Assembly: GCF_044904665.1 (NCBI RefSeq)
Contig: NZ_JADIKM010000001.1
Coordinates: forward strand, 186,001 to 250,000
Length of the DNA stretch: 64,000 bases
From: Dyella_A ginsengisoli
GTDB lineage: Bacteria; Pseudomonadota; Gammaproteobacteria; Xanthomonadales; Rhodanobacteraceae
Reading direction: 5' to 3'
Part shown: piece by piece, positions 26,278-35,292 of the stretch
Numbering within the stretch: position 1 is the first letter of the stretch
Layout: each line of letters opens with the position of its first letter
Program-made: the position numbers and the translations under genes
The notes under the pieces: model-generated
Told to the model about the DNA's origin: nothing
Seen by the model: only the letters and a program-made list of their open reading frames with translations
Databases searched by the model: none

Positions 26278-29200
26278 TCAGCCCGCGCTCGCCTGCGGGC
26301 GCAACGCCTTGAGCCGCCGCTTCTCCTCGCGGCGCAGGCGGCGAGCCGCCTTGCGAATCTTGCGGTCGTGGTTCCACAGGTAGATCGCCGGCGTGCTCAG
26401 CAGCGTGAGCAGCTGTGACACCAGCAGGCCGCCGACGATGGCTATACCTAACGGCTGGCGCATCTCCGAGCCGATGCCGAAGCCGATCGCCAGCGGCAGC
26501 GCCGCGCCCATCGCCACCAGCGTGGTCATGGTGATCGGACGGAAGCGCACCAGTGCCGCCTCGCGGATCGCCTCGGGCGGGCTCAGGCCGCGTTCGCGCT
26601 CGGCGACGAGGGCGAAATCGACCATCAGGATCGCGTTCTTCTTGACGATGCCGATCAGCATCAGGATCGCGATGATCGCCATCAGCGACAGCTGCGTCTG
26701 CGTCACCAGCATCGCCAGGAATGCGCCGGCGCCGGCGGCCGGCAGGGTGGAAAGAATTGTCAGCGGATGGCCGAGGCTCTCGTAGAGGATGCCCAGCACG
26801 ATGTACATCGCCACGATCGAGGCGAGCAGCAGAATCATGCCGTTGTTCTGCGCCTGCTGAAGGCGCTGGTTGTTGCCGGTGAATTCCACCTGCACGCCGT
26901 CCGGCAGATGCACGGCGTACGCCGCCTGATTCACCAGCGCGATGCCCCGATCCTGGGTGACGTCCTTGGCCAGGTTGTAGCTGATGGTGGAGGCCTGCAT
27001 CTGGTTGTGGTGGCGGATGCGGGTCGGCGCGATGCTCGGCGCGATCTTCGCCACCGCCGACAGCGGCACCATCCGGCCCTGGTCGTTGCGCACGCGAATG
27101 TTGAGCAGGGCGCCGGGGCTGAGGTCCTCGGCCGAGCCGGAGGTGAGGATCACCCGGTACTGGTTGATGTCCGAATAGATCACGGACACCTGGTTCTGTC
27201 CGAACGAGTTGTACAGCGCCGAATCGATCGTGCCCATGCCCACGTGCAGGCGGCCGGCGGCCTCGCGATCGACCAGCAGGCGCTGTTCCTTGCCGGTGTG
27301 CTCGAACTCGCTGCTGACGTCGCGGAATTCCTTGATGGTGCGCATCTGCCGCACCATCTTCAGCGTCCACGGCTGTAGGTCCTCGCCGCTGGAGCTGATC
27401 AGCTGGAACTCATACTGGCCGCCGTTGCCGCCGCTGCCGCCACCGCCGAGGAACTGCGCCGCGCTCACCGACACCTGCACGTTGGGCAGCGCGTTGTACT
27501 GCTTCGACAGCCGGTCGACGACTTCCTTGATGCCCTCCTTGCGCATGCCCGGGCCGTCTCCACGCGGCTTGAGGTCGACGAACATCTGCGCCGAATTGCC
27601 CACCGCGCCGCCGAAGCCGTTGCCGCCCAGCATGGTCAGCTGGTCGAGCACGGCCGGGTCGCGCTTCATGATGTCGCTCACCTCGCGTGCGCGCTGGGTG
27701 AGCAGGGCGGGCGAGATGTTGGTGTCCGCGCTGATCTCCACCTGCAGCTGGCCGGTGTCTTCGTCGGGCATGAAGGTGCCGCCGGCGGTCTTCACCACGG
27801 CAAAGCCGAGCAAGCCGGTGAGGATCAGCAGCAGCAGCGGCTGCCAGCGCATCAGCCGGCGATGGTGCATGGCCCAGTCCAGGGCCCGCTGGTAGCGCGC
27901 GAGGATGGCGCGATCGAAGCGCTCCACTGCCGCCTCGATGCGTCCCGGCGGCTTGGGCGGCACCGGTTCGTGCTTGAGCAGGCGGCCGCACAGCGCCGGG
28001 GTGAGGGTGAGCGAGACGATCGCCGAGATCACCACCGCCGCGGTCAATGTCACCGAGAACTCGCGCAGCAGCATCACCAGCATGTTGTTGCCGAACAGCA
28101 GCGGCGCGAAAACCGCCACCAGCGACAGCGTGATCGACACCACGGTGAAGCCGATTTCGCGCACGCCCTTGAGCGACGCCTCCAGCGGTGCGTCGCCGTG
28201 CTCCATGTGGCGCACGATGTTCTCGATCACCACGATCGCGTCGTCAACCACGAAGCCGATGCACAGCACCAGCGCCACCAGCGACAGCGTGTTGAGCGTG
28301 TAGCCCAGCGCCCACATCGCCACGAACGCGCCGGCCAGCGACAACGGCACGCTGAGCATGGCGATCAGGGTGGGGCGCACGCGGCGCAGGAACACCAGCA
28401 TCACCAGCGCCACCATCGCGATCGAGATCAGCAGCGCCGTCTCCACCTCGTGCAGCGCCGACTTGGTGGTTTGGGTGAGGTCGAACACCGGGGTGATCGC
28501 GATGTTCGCCGGCAGCGAGCCGCGCAGCTGCGGCAGCTTGGCGCGGATCGCTTCCACCGTGGCCACCGCGTTCGCTTCCGGCCGCTTGCTGATCTGCAGG
28601 CCCACCGTGTCGCTGCCGTTGAACCAGGCGCCCTGGTACTTGTCCTCCTGTCCGCCGTAGACCCTCGCCACGTCCGACAGGCGCACGGCGGTGCCGTTGC
28701 GGCTGGCGATCAGCAGCCGGGCGAACTCCTCCGGCTCGTGCAGCGCGTCGTTGGCGAACACGGTGTATTGCGTGCGGCCGTTGCTCAGGATGCCCTGCGG
28801 CGAGGTGACGTTGGCCGCGCGCAGCGCGTTGCTGACGTCGGTGGGAGTGAGGCCCTTGGCCGCCAGCGCGGCGGTGTCCAGCTCGATCCGCACCGCGTGC
28901 GGCGTGCCGCCGAACACCTGCACCTGGGCCACGCCGGGAATCTGCGCCACCGCTGGCTTGAGCAGGGTGTCGGCCAGGTCGAACAGCTTGTCCTGCGGCA
29001 GGCCGCTGGAAGTGAGCGTGATGAACAGGATCGGGATGGTGGCGGTGTCGAACTTGAAGTACTGCGGCGGCACGGGCATGCCGCTGGGCAGGTCCGGCGC
29101 GGCGGCGTTGATGGCCGACTGCACGTCGCGCGCCGCCTTGTCGGCGGTGCGGTCGAAGGTGAAGCGCACCATCACCGAGGCGGAGCCTTCGCTGGCATTG

Positions 29201-29445
29201 CCGTACATCTCGTCGACGCCGGGAATGCGCCCGAGATGCCGCTCCAGCGGCGCCAGCACGGTGCTGGCCATGGTCTGCGCGCTGGCGCCGGGCTGCTGCG
29301 CCACCACGTAGACGCCCGGGAACTCCAGCGACGGCAGCGCCGCCACGCCCAGCAGCAGGTAGGCGCAGATGCCGGCCAGCACCAGGCCCGCGGCGAGCAG
29401 GGAGGTGCCGACCGGGCGGCGGATCATGGGGGCGAAGATGTTCAT
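26278..29445 (-). CDS. RND-family inner-membrane efflux transporter (HAE1/MdtBC-like)
   Basis: The 1055-residue protein has twelve membrane helices and two large periplasmic loops. The conserved helix-4 motif GFVVDDAIVVIENIVRH contains the paired Asp residues used for proton translocation. It resembles the MdtB/MdtC branch. An adaptor protein is normally encoded next to such a pump, but none is present: btuB lies upstream and a sulfotransferase downstream. It therefore must use an adaptor and channel encoded elsewhere, or be a remnant of a larger operon. Start ATG 29443-29445. Confidence 0.92.
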   Translation of the reverse strand: MNIFAPMIRRPVGTSLLAAGLVLAGICAYLLLGVAALPSLEFPGVYVVAQQPGASAQTMASTVLAPLERHLGRIPGVDEMYGNASEGSASVMVRFTFDRTADKAARDVQSAINAAAPDLPSGMPVPPQYFKFDTATIPILFITLTSSGLPQDKLFDLADTLLKPAVAQIPGVAQVQVFGGTPHAVRIELDTAALAAKGLTPTDVSNALRAANVTSPQGILSNGRTQYTVFANDALHEPEEFARLLIASRNGTAVRLSDVARVYGGQEDKYQGAWFNGSDTVGLQISKRPEANAVATVEAIRAKLPQLRGSLPANIAITPVFDLTQTTKSALHEVETALLISIAMVALVMLVFLRRVRPTLIAMLSVPLSLAGAFVAMWALGYTLNTLSLVALVLCIGFVVDDAIVVIENIVRHMEHGDAPLEASLKGVREIGFTVVSITLSLVAVFAPLLFGNNMLVMLLREFSVTLTAAVVISAIVSLTLTPALCGRLLKHEPVPPKPPGRIEAAVERFDRAILARYQRALDWAMHHRRLMRWQPLLLLILTGLLGFAVVKTAGGTFMPDEDTGQLQVEISADTNISPALLTQRAREVSDIMKRDPAVLDQLTMLGGNGFGGAVGNSAQMFVDLKPRGDGPGMRKEGIKEVVDRLSKQYNALPNVQVSVSAAQFLGGGGSGGNGGQYEFQLISSSGEDLQPWTLKMVRQMRTIKEFRDVSSEFEHTGKEQRLLVDREAAGRLHVGMGTIDSALYNSFGQNQVSVIYSDINQYRVILTSGSAEDLSPGALLNIRVRNDQGRMVPLSAVAKIAPSIAPTRIRHHNQMQASTISYNLAKDVTQDRGIALVNQAAYAVHLPDGVQVEFTGNNQRLQQAQNNGMILLLASIVAMYIVLGILYESLGHPLTILSTLPAAGAGAFLAMLVTQTQLSLMAIIAILMLIGIVKKNAILMVDFALVAERERGLSPPEAIREAALVRFRPITMTTLVAMGAALPLAIGFGIGSEMRQPLGIAIVGGLLVSQLLTLLSTPAIYLWNHDRKIRKAARRLRREEKRRLKALRPQASAG

Positions 29446-29606
29446 GGCGCTTCCGTGGCCCGTAGGCTGCGCGGCCGGCCGGCGCGTAGCTGCGTCGACG
29501 CGGCGGGCAGGGCCCGGGCCGCAGGGTTCGAGGTATCGGGCATGCGTGCTTTATGCCCGCCTACCCATGCCTAGTGTATGTGCCTGAAGTCCCCACCGTG
29601 TCGAAA

Positions 29607-29639
29607 GGCACGGGCGGCATCGTCGATGCCGCCCGTGCC
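29607..29639 (-). terminator. Hairpin terminator after btuB
   Basis: A perfect 15-bp stem (first arm GGCACGGGCGGCATC, plus strand) with a 3-base loop lies 5 bp past the btuB stop. On the minus strand it is followed by only three T, so termination efficiency is uncertain. Confidence 0.65.
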
Positions 29640-29643
29640 GGCC

Positions 29644-31506
29644 TCACCCGCCTGGCCGGTAGCGCAGCGTGAGATACCAGCTGCGGCCCGGCTGGTTGAA
29701 GTAGTAGACCGTTTCGTAGCGGCGATCGAACGCGTTGGCCAGCCGCCCCTCCAGCTCCCAGCCCGGCGCGAAGGCGTAGCCGGCACGCAGGTCGACGGTG
29801 GCGTAGCCGCCCAGTCGCTGCGTATTGGCGACATTGTCATAGCGCGCGCCGGCCACGTTCCAGGTGGCGCCCGCGGTGAAGTCGCCGAAGCGGCGGTCGA
29901 GATCGATCCGCGCGGTGCGCTCCGGCCGCCGTGGCAGCCAGTGGCCGTCGTTCGCGCCGCCGTCGTCGTTGCGCGGCTGCTGCCAGGTCAGGTAGCCCTG
30001 CCAGCGCCAGCCGGCCAGCGTGGCACCCAGCTGGCCCTCGATGCCGCGGATGCGCGCGTGGCTGATGTTCAGCGGGAAGTAGTTGCTGTCCAGCGCGATC
30101 AGCTGGCTGATCCGGGTCTGGTAGGCGTTCAGTGCCCAGTTCCAGCCCTCGCCCTGCTGCGTCACGCCCAGTTCGGCGCTGCGCGAGGTTTCCGGCTTTA
30201 GGTCCGGGTTGCCGCTGCCGTAGGGGTAGTACAGATCGTTGAAGGTCGGCGCGTGGAAGGCGCTACCGTAGCTGGCCGACAGGCGCAGGCCATGGTCCAG
30301 CCGGTAGCCCCAGGCGGCGGCGCCCGTGTCGTGGTTGCCGAACTGGCCGTTGTGGTCGTGGCGCGCGGACAGCTGCAGCTCGTGGCGGCCGAACGTGCCC
30401 TGGTATTGCGCGAACACACCTGTGTCCTGGCGCGTGCTGGCGAGGTAGCCGGTGTCGCTGGCCAGGTGCTCCTGCTGGTAGTCCGTGCCCAAGGTCAGCA
30501 ACTGGTTGTCGGCGAGGCTGAGGTCGTTCTGCCAGGAGGCCTGGTTGCGGCGCGAATCGGAGTAGCGCAGGTAGACGCCGTCGTTGTAGGTGGTGGCCTT
30601 GTCCAGGTTTTGCCCGGCACTCACGGTCACCTGCCAGAACGACAGCGGCCGGAACGTGAGGTGCGCACCGGCGACCTGCTGCACGTTGAGCGCCTGATTG
30701 CCGTAGGGCGCGCCGTCGAACTCGACGTAGTTGCGGCTGCGCAGCCAGGTGCCGGCCAGCTCGGTGCCGTCGTCCCAACGGTATCCGGCGTTGGCCAGCG
30801 CGTTGTAGTTGCGGTAGGCGTCCTTGTCCGGCTCGTTGGCGAAGCAGCCGGCGAACACCGTGCCGGCGCCGTCGCGGCAGGCGTTGATGCCGCGGGTGTA
30901 CTGGCCGCCCAGGCTGAGGTTGTACCAGGCGTGGCGGTCGCCGCCGGACAGGCCAACCTGCCCGCCGACGGTGCCGCGGCTGCCGGCGGTCAGGCTGAGC
31001 GAGGGCGTCAGCTTGCCGTCGGCCTGGCCGTGCCGGGTGAATATCTGGATCACGCCGCCGATGGCGTCGGCGCCGTACAGGCTGGAGCGCGGCCCGCGCA
31101 CCACCTCGATCCGCTCGATCTGCTCCACCGGAATCTGCTCGAACGCCGCCAGACCCGCGCTCACCGTGCCCACGCGCACTCCGTCGACCAGCAGCAGCGT
31201 GTGCGAGGAGTTGGTGCCGCGCAGGAACAGCGAGGTCTGCTCGCCCGTGCCACCGGACTGCGCGAAGGTGACGCCGGGCAGGCCGGTCAGCACGTCCATC
31301 AGCGAGGTCGGCTGCAGCCGCTCGATGTCCGCCCGGGTGACCACGCTCACCGACGACAGCGCGTCGTCCACGGTGATCGCCGTGCGCGTGGCGGTGACGA
31401 TCACCGGGTCCATCGGAGCGCCGTCGGTCTGCTGGGCCTGCACGATTCGCGCGCCTGGGCCAAGAATCGCGACCGCAATGGCGGTCGCCACGAGAGTCCT
31501 GTTCAT
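29644..31506 (-). CDS. btuB: BtuB-type TonB-dependent vitamin B12 receptor
   Basis: The 620-residue protein has a signal peptide ending VQA-QQT, a plug domain (LMDVLTGLPGVTF; VEVVRGPRSSLYGADAIGG region) and a 22-strand-type barrel ending in the C-terminal pattern TLRYRPGG. It imports cobalamin across the outer membrane with energy from TonB. The cobalamin riboswitch about 145 nt upstream on the same strand confirms the substrate. No other B12 transport gene is nearby in the window. Confidence 0.92.
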   Translation of the reverse strand: MNRTLVATAIAVAILGPGARIVQAQQTDGAPMDPVIVTATRTAITVDDALSSVSVVTRADIERLQPTSLMDVLTGLPGVTFAQSGGTGEQTSLFLRGTNSSHTLLLVDGVRVGTVSAGLAAFEQIPVEQIERIEVVRGPRSSLYGADAIGGVIQIFTRHGQADGKLTPSLSLTAGSRGTVGGQVGLSGGDRHAWYNLSLGGQYTRGINACRDGAGTVFAGCFANEPDKDAYRNYNALANAGYRWDDGTELAGTWLRSRNYVEFDGAPYGNQALNVQQVAGAHLTFRPLSFWQVTVSAGQNLDKATTYNDGVYLRYSDSRRNQASWQNDLSLADNQLLTLGTDYQQEHLASDTGYLASTRQDTGVFAQYQGTFGRHELQLSARHDHNGQFGNHDTGAAAWGYRLDHGLRLSASYGSAFHAPTFNDLYYPYGSGNPDLKPETSRSAELGVTQQGEGWNWALNAYQTRISQLIALDSNYFPLNISHARIRGIEGQLGATLAGWRWQGYLTWQQPRNDDGGANDGHWLPRRPERTARIDLDRRFGDFTAGATWNVAGARYDNVANTQRLGGYATVDLRAGYAFAPGWELEGRLANAFDRRYETVYYFNQPGRSWYLTLRYRPGG

Positions 31507-31649
31507 CTGCTGGATTTCCTTCGCCGTGCACCCGCGCGCGGCTCAACAAGGGATGAGCTGGCAGGACATCGTGGGAGGAAACGCACGGCCGCGGACGCGC
31601 GGCGAGGCCGCGATCCGTACCGCAGCCTCGCCCACCGCGAGCCGCCAGG

Positions 31650-31860
31650 ACAGTCGAATCGGGCCGGTCTCCGGGCTTGCGAGCGACACGCGGCACGCCG
31701 CGCGTACCGGACCACGCCTTCCCATGCCTTGGCACAGTGGCTTGTGTGGCCCGGCGAATTCACTCGCCTACCGTTGCGGGGGCAGCGCCGGACTGGTTGC
31801 GCGCGAACGCGCGACGCACCGGCTTCCCGTTTCATCCCGGCAAGACACCTGCCGGGACAC
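31650..31860 (-). promoter_or_regulatory. Cobalamin riboswitch controlling btuB
   Basis: Read on the minus strand, the conserved parts appear in the expected order: AGGTGTC, then GATGAAACGGGAAGCCGGTG, then CTGCCCCCGCAACGGT, then GCCACTG, GGGAAGGCG, and finally the B12 box (GCCCGGAGACCGGCC, plus coordinates 31664-31678). These are the invariant blocks of the cobalamin aptamer. Binding of adenosylcobalamin would fold the leader and reduce btuB expression. The GC-rich inverted repeat between the aptamer and the btuB start may be the expression platform. Confidence 0.93.
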
Positions 31861-31948
31861 CCAAAACGGACGCTACCTTACCGGCGCAGCGCGGCACGCT
31901 GCAAATGCCGCGGCACGGGCTTGCGGTGTGCGAGCCGCGCCGCGGGGC

Positions 31949-32701
31949 TCAATCGGTATGTAGCTCCGCCACGAAATCGTAGATGTCGCCGCGGTACCAG
32001 GAGCTGGTGAATTCGACCACGCGGCCGTCGTCGAGGAAGCTGCGGCGCTCGATGCTGAGGCCGGCGCTGTTGGTGGCGACATGCAGCAGGCGGGCATGCT
32101 GCGCGTTGAGCAACACGGCGCGCAGCCGCTGCAGGGCGCGGCGCGGACGGCAGCCGCGCTTTTCCAGCGCCTCGTAGAGCGAGTCGTCGACCAGCATGGG
32201 GTCGGGCAGCAGGATCGCCGGCACCACGCTGCGTTCGATCGCCAGCGGCTCGTCGCCGGCATAGCGCACGCGGTGCAGGCGCACCACCGCCACGCCGGGC
32301 GAGAGGTTCATTGCCATCGATTCTTCCGGCGTCACCTCGCCGATGCCGCGCTCGAAGAATTCCGAGCGCGGGTTGAGGCCGCGCGCGCGCAGGTCCTCGG
32401 TGAAGCTGGTCAGCCGCGACATCGGCTTGATGATGCGTTCGGCGACGAAGGTGCCGGCGCCGTGGCGCTGGGTCAGCAAGCCTTCCTCCACCAGCCCGGC
32501 GATCGCCTTGCGCACCGTGACGCGCGACAGCGCAAGCACGCGCGCCAGGTCGCGCTCGCTCGGCAACGCGTGGCCGGGCTCGATGTCGCGGTGCTCGATC
32601 ACGTTGCGGATCGCCCTCCGCAGCCGCAGGTAGGCCAGCGGCTGGTGGGTGCCGGGGTCGCGCGAGAGCCGGCGGTATTCTTTGGCGAGGGCGGTTTCCA
32701 T
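31949..32701 (-). CDS. GntR/HutC-family regulator with UTRA domain
   Basis: The 250-residue protein has a GntR winged helix (about 25-90; LPSERDLARVLALSRVTVRKAI) and a UTRA effector-binding domain (about 105-245). HutC/NagR-type members sense sugars, sugar phosphates or amino-acid derivatives. It is divergent from zwf-pgl-edd-eda across a 244-bp spacer that carries repeated TGGTA/TGGTT half-sites near both starts, so it most likely controls the Entner-Doudoroff operon and itself. The effector is not evident from sequence. Confidence 0.9.
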   Translation of the reverse strand: METALAKEYRRLSRDPGTHQPLAYLRLRRAIRNVIEHRDIEPGHALPSERDLARVLALSRVTVRKAIAGLVEEGLLTQRHGAGTFVAERIIKPMSRLTSFTEDLRARGLNPRSEFFERGIGEVTPEESMAMNLSPGVAVVRLHRVRYAGDEPLAIERSVVPAILLPDPMLVDDSLYEALEKRGCRPRRALQRLRAVLLNAQHARLLHVATNSAGLSIERRSFLDDGRVVEFTSSWYRGDIYDFVAELHTD

Positions 32702-32711
32702 ACCGCGACCA

Positions 32712-32728
32712 TACCAATTTCAAACCAA
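32712..32728 (-). promoter_or_regulatory. Candidate GntR half-sites near the gntR start
   Basis: On the minus strand two direct TTGGT elements (plus strand TACCAA at 32712 and ACCAA at 32724) are spaced 11 bp, 11-27 bp upstream of the gntR ATG. They match the half-sites seen near zwf. Confidence 0.4.
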
Positions 32729-32838
32729 TGGCCGCAAGGCAGGCAATGGCGGACATGCCACTTCCGCGCAGGCCTGTCGCACGGCTTGCGGGATCGACCG
32801 TTGCAAACGAATACATCGGGTCCGGTCGCGGCATCCGG

Positions 32839-32876
32839 TTGGTACATGCTGGTCGCAGCTGGTATGACACTGGTAC
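32839..32876 (+). promoter_or_regulatory. Array of four helically phased TGGTA half-sites upstream of zwf
   Basis: TTGGTA (32839), CTGGTC (32849), CTGGTA (32859) and CTGGTA (32870) recur at 10, 10 and 11 bp, one helical turn each. All point the same way. Candidate operator array for the divergent GntR/HutC regulator; the family usually binds palindromes built from similar TGGT half-sites. Confidence 0.5.
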
Positions 32877-32945
32877 GATCAAGGGCCTCTACCGCTCGCG
32901 TCGCTGCGCGGCGGCCTTCTCTCCGCTCCATGCGAGGTGCCCGTT

Positions 32946-34412
32946 GTGAGTTCTCCCCATCCGCAGGTCCAATCCTTCGACCTGGTGATCTTCGGCGGCA
33001 CCGGCGACCTGGCCGCTCGCAAGTTGTTGCCGGCGATGTTCCATCGCTTCGTCGACGGCCAGATTCCTCCTTCCAGCCGCATCATCGGCATCGCCCGCGA
33101 GGCCACCGACGACGCCGGCTATCGTGCCCAGATGCGCAAGGCGCTGGCCGGCGACGGCAGCAAGGCGGCCCAGGTCGAGGCGTTTTTGCAGCAGGTGTTC
33201 TACCGCTCGCTCGATGCGCGCAAGGACAACGGCTGGGACGATTTCGCCGCGCTGCTGACCGAGCGCCCGGACAACGTGCGCGTGTTCTATCTCTCCACCG
33301 CGCCGGACCTGTTCATCGACATCTGCTCGCGCCTGGGCGCGCACCGCCTCAACGAAGGCGAGTCGCGCGTGGTGCTGGAAAAGCCGATCGGCCGCGACCT
33401 CGAGAGCGCCAACCAGATCAACGACGCCGTCGGCCGGGTCTTCAGCGAATCGCAGACGTATCGCATCGATCACTACCTCGGCAAGGAGACGGTGCAGAAC
33501 CTGCTGGCCCTGCGCTTCGGCAACGCGCTGTTCGAGCCGTTGTGGAACGCCGAGCACATCGACCACGTGCAGATCACCGTGGCCGAGACACTGGGCGTGG
33601 GCAACCGCGCCGCCTACTACGACCACGCCGGCGCGCTGCGCGACATGGTGCAGAACCACATGCTGCAGCTGGTGTGCATGGTGGCGATGGAGCCGCCGTC
33701 CTCGCTGTCGCCGGATGCGGTGCGCGACGAGAAGCTCAAGGTGCTGCGCTCGCTGAAACCCATCGACGAGTCCAACGCCGCCCAGCTGACCGTGCGCGGC
33801 CAGTACCGCGCCGGCGCCGCCGAAGGGCAGAGCGTGCCGGGCTATCTGGAAGAACTCGACGGCGCCAAGAGCCACACCGAGACCTTCGTGGCGCTGAAGA
33901 CCGAAATCGCCAACTGGCGCTGGGCCGGCGTGCCGTTCTACCTGCGCACCGGCAAACGCCTGCCCGAGCGCGTCTCCGAGATCGTGGTGGCATTCAAGGC
34001 GGTGCCGCATTCCATCTTCGATCCGAGCGCCGGCCCGCTGGCGCACAACCGCCTGGTGCTGCGCCTGCAGCCGGACGAAGGCGTCAAGCTGTGGCTGACC
34101 ATCAAGCACCCCGGCCCGGGCGGCCTGCGCCTGCGCCACGTGCCGCTGGACATGAGCTTCGCCGAGGCCTTCGGCGTCTCGCAGCCGGATGCCTACGAGC
34201 GCCTGCTGCTGGACGTGGTGCGCGGCAATCCCACCTTGTTCATGCGCCGCGACGAGGTGGAAGCCGCCTGGCGCTGGGCCGACCCCATTCTGGAAGCGTG
34301 GTCGGCCAGCGGCGAAGCGCCCAAGCCCTATACCGCCGGGACCTGGGGACCGAGTGCGTCGGTAGCGCTGATCGAGCGCGACGGCCGCACCTGGAACGAG
34401 GATGGCGAGTAA
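32946..34412 (+). CDS. zwf: Glucose-6-phosphate 1-dehydrogenase
   Basis: The protein is about 488 residues, with the NADP-binding motif FGGTGDLAARKLLP at the N-terminus, active-site segment RIDHYLGKE, and the usual family length. It oxidises glucose 6-phosphate to 6-phosphogluconolactone, the first step of both the Entner-Doudoroff and the pentose phosphate route. No ATG is available: GTG at 32946 (GAGG about ten bases upstream) is preferred over GTG at 32937. First gene of zwf-pgl-edd-eda. Confidence 0.95.
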   Translation: MSSPHPQVQSFDLVIFGGTGDLAARKLLPAMFHRFVDGQIPPSSRIIGIAREATDDAGYRAQMRKALAGDGSKAAQVEAFLQQVFYRSLDARKDNGWDDFAALLTERPDNVRVFYLSTAPDLFIDICSRLGAHRLNEGESRVVLEKPIGRDLESANQINDAVGRVFSESQTYRIDHYLGKETVQNLLALRFGNALFEPLWNAEHIDHVQITVAETLGVGNRAAYYDHAGALRDMVQNHMLQLVCMVAMEPPSSLSPDAVRDEKLKVLRSLKPIDESNAAQLTVRGQYRAGAAEGQSVPGYLEELDGAKSHTETFVALKTEIANWRWAGVPFYLRTGKRLPERVSEIVVAFKAVPHSIFDPSAGPLAHNRLVLRLQPDEGVKLWLTIKHPGPGGLRLRHVPLDMSFAEAFGVSQPDAYERLLLDVVRGNPTLFMRRDEVEAAWRWADPILEAWSASGEAPKPYTAGTWGPSASVALIERDGRTWNEDGE

Positions 34413-34544
34413 GCACGGCGTGAATCCATCCGACGCCGCGCATCACCGCGCGCTGCCGGAGCTTTTCCTAGCCTGCGCCATCCTCCCGCCGCGCGCTCCG
34501 GCAGCGCTCGCCGCGGCTCCCACCGCGCTGCCGAATGGACGTCC

Positions 34545-35249
34545 ATGTTGAACATTGCCACCCACAGCTTCACCGATTGCCACGCTCTCGCCGCGGCGCT
34601 CGCCGAGCGCGTCGCCGCCCGCCTGCGCGAGGCCATCGCCGTACGCGGCCAGGCCCTGCTCGCCGTGTCCGGCGGCAGCACGCCGAAGCATTTCTTCGAG
34701 CGCCTGTCGCATGCGTCACTGGACTGGTCGCGCGTGCAGGTGACCCTGGTCGACGAGCGCTGGGTGCCCGAATCCAGCGATCGTTCCAACGCGCGACTGG
34801 TGAAGTCGCTGCTGCTGCAGCACGCCGCTGCCGCCGCCACCTTCGTGCCGCTGCATCAGCATGCCGTCACGCCGGAAGACGGCCTCGCCGCGCTGAACGC
34901 CGCACTCGATGCGCTGGCGCTGCCGTTCGACGTGGTGGTGCTGGGCATGGGCGAGGACGGTCATACGGCCTCGTTCTTCCCGGGCGGTGATCGCCTCGCC
35001 GACGCGCTGGATCCGGCGGGCCGCGAGCGCGTGCTGCCGATGCGCGCCGCCGGTGCCGGCGAACCGCGCATCACCTTCACGCTGCCGGTGCTGCTCGACG
35101 CGCGCGCGCTGTTCCTGCACGTGGAGGGCGAGGCCAAGCGCCGCGTGCTCGCCGATGCGCAGCTCGGCCTCGGCGCCGGCCGCGATTACCCGGTGCGCGC
35201 CGTGCTCGAGCGCGCGCGCGTCCCCGTTTCCGTCTATTGGTGCCCGTGA
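34545..35249 (+). CDS. pgl: 6-Phosphogluconolactonase
   Basis: The 234-residue protein has AVSGGSTPKHFFERL near the N-terminus and VLGMGEDGHTASFFP in the middle, both characteristic of the NagB/6-phosphogluconolactonase fold. It hydrolyses the lactone made by Zwf to 6-phosphogluconate in the cytoplasm. It lies 132 bp after zwf and 43 bp before edd, in the same direction. The length matches bacterial Pgl. Confidence 0.93.
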   Translation: MLNIATHSFTDCHALAAALAERVAARLREAIAVRGQALLAVSGGSTPKHFFERLSHASLDWSRVQVTLVDERWVPESSDRSNARLVKSLLLQHAAAAATFVPLHQHAVTPEDGLAALNAALDALALPFDVVVLGMGEDGHTASFFPGGDRLADALDPAGRERVLPMRAAGAGEPRITFTLPVLLDARALFLHVEGEAKRRVLADAQLGLGAGRDYPVRAVLERARVPVSVYWCP

Positions 35250-35292
35250 CGCGCCACCGCCGCGCGCCGCCACCCGCTACAGGAGTGAGTCG

